The translations under genes were made by a program, and so were the position numbers. The notes under the pieces were generated by a model. It had not been told where the DNA came from. It did no database searches and was given only the letters and a program-made list of their open reading frames with translations. From NCBI GenBank assembly GCA_012512865.1, contig JAAZDH010000096.1, forward strand, positions 1 to 7,024: a stretch of DNA of 7,024 bases. Direction: 5' to 3'. This stretch comes from Clostridiaceae bacterium (GTDB taxonomy: Bacteria; Bacillota; Clostridia; Acetivibrionales; DUMC01). The first letter of the stretch is position 1, and each line of letters opens with the position of its first letter. Shown in pieces: positions 6,931 through 7,024 of this stretch.

Positions 6931-7024
6931 GAAATTTTTATGAAAAAGTTTATATTCGCCTGTTTTTTGCCGGCTCTTTTACCAAATCCACTTAAAATTA
7001 TGTAAACATGATAGGATGTAAAGA

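Noticed and set aside
6940..7005. A 21-codon ORF starting MKKFIFACFLPALL that resembles a signal peptide
   Set aside because: It has no well-placed ribosome site (the nearest GGAG is about 14 bases away), ends after 21 codons, and AT-rich DNA produces such Lys-Phe-Leu strings easily.
7000..7022. Two copies of ATGTAAA at the window end, resembling the IS terminal TGTAAA
   Set aside because: Only seven bases match and the inner repeats of the IS end are absent, so there is no support for a second element.

Overview
The window is AT-rich, with the A/G-rich ribosome-binding sites, LplC-type sugar permease and IS21 element typical of a low-GC Gram-positive bacterium. A clostridial (possibly plant-polysaccharide-degrading) genome is the best guess. 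This lineage call is inference from gene families and composition only; no rRNA or lineage marker is present.

Layout: (1) Bases 1-808 hold the C-terminal part of a carbohydrate ABC-transporter inner-membrane permease whose start lies before the window. (2) From 857 (or 851) to 2074 there is a putative glycoside-hydrolase-like beta-propeller protein, apparently cut short at its 3' end. (3) Bases 2059-4621 are a complete IS21-family insertion sequence on the minus strand, with istA and istB overlapping by one base and imperfect 49-bp ends that each carry two internal repeats. (4) Bases 4622-5466 hold an AraC-family regulator that lacks its start (lost at the IS junction) and also carries a -1 frameshift at a T-run near 5058-5062. 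(5) Bases 5467-5631 are a short gap with a 46-codon open segment that ends exactly at the next start codon. (6) Bases 5632-6930 hold an FAD-dependent oxidoreductase (FAD_oxidored type) whose frame is continuous except for one in-frame TGA at 6136-6138. (7) Bases 6931-7024 show no convincing gene.

Taken together, the non-IS genes resemble a sugar uptake and processing locus: a permease to import an oligosaccharide, a propeller protein that may act on it, an AraC regulator to sense it, and an FAD enzyme that may oxidise a sugar or related product. Four of the features are damaged or joined to the IS, so the locus looks as if it is decaying. No target-site duplication flanks the IS, and the genes on both sides are truncated at its ends. 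The simplest reading is that an IS-mediated deletion, rather than plain insertion, removed DNA between the propeller gene and araC.

The most interesting regulatory signal is in front of istA. A good minus-strand promoter overlaps one arm of a perfect 11-bp inverted repeat whose other arm contains part of the istA Shine-Dalgarno sequence. The IS's own transcript would start inside the loop and keep the ribosome site free, while read-through transcripts from outside would fold and hide it. This is the logic known from IS10 and IS50; here it is predicted from sequence alone.
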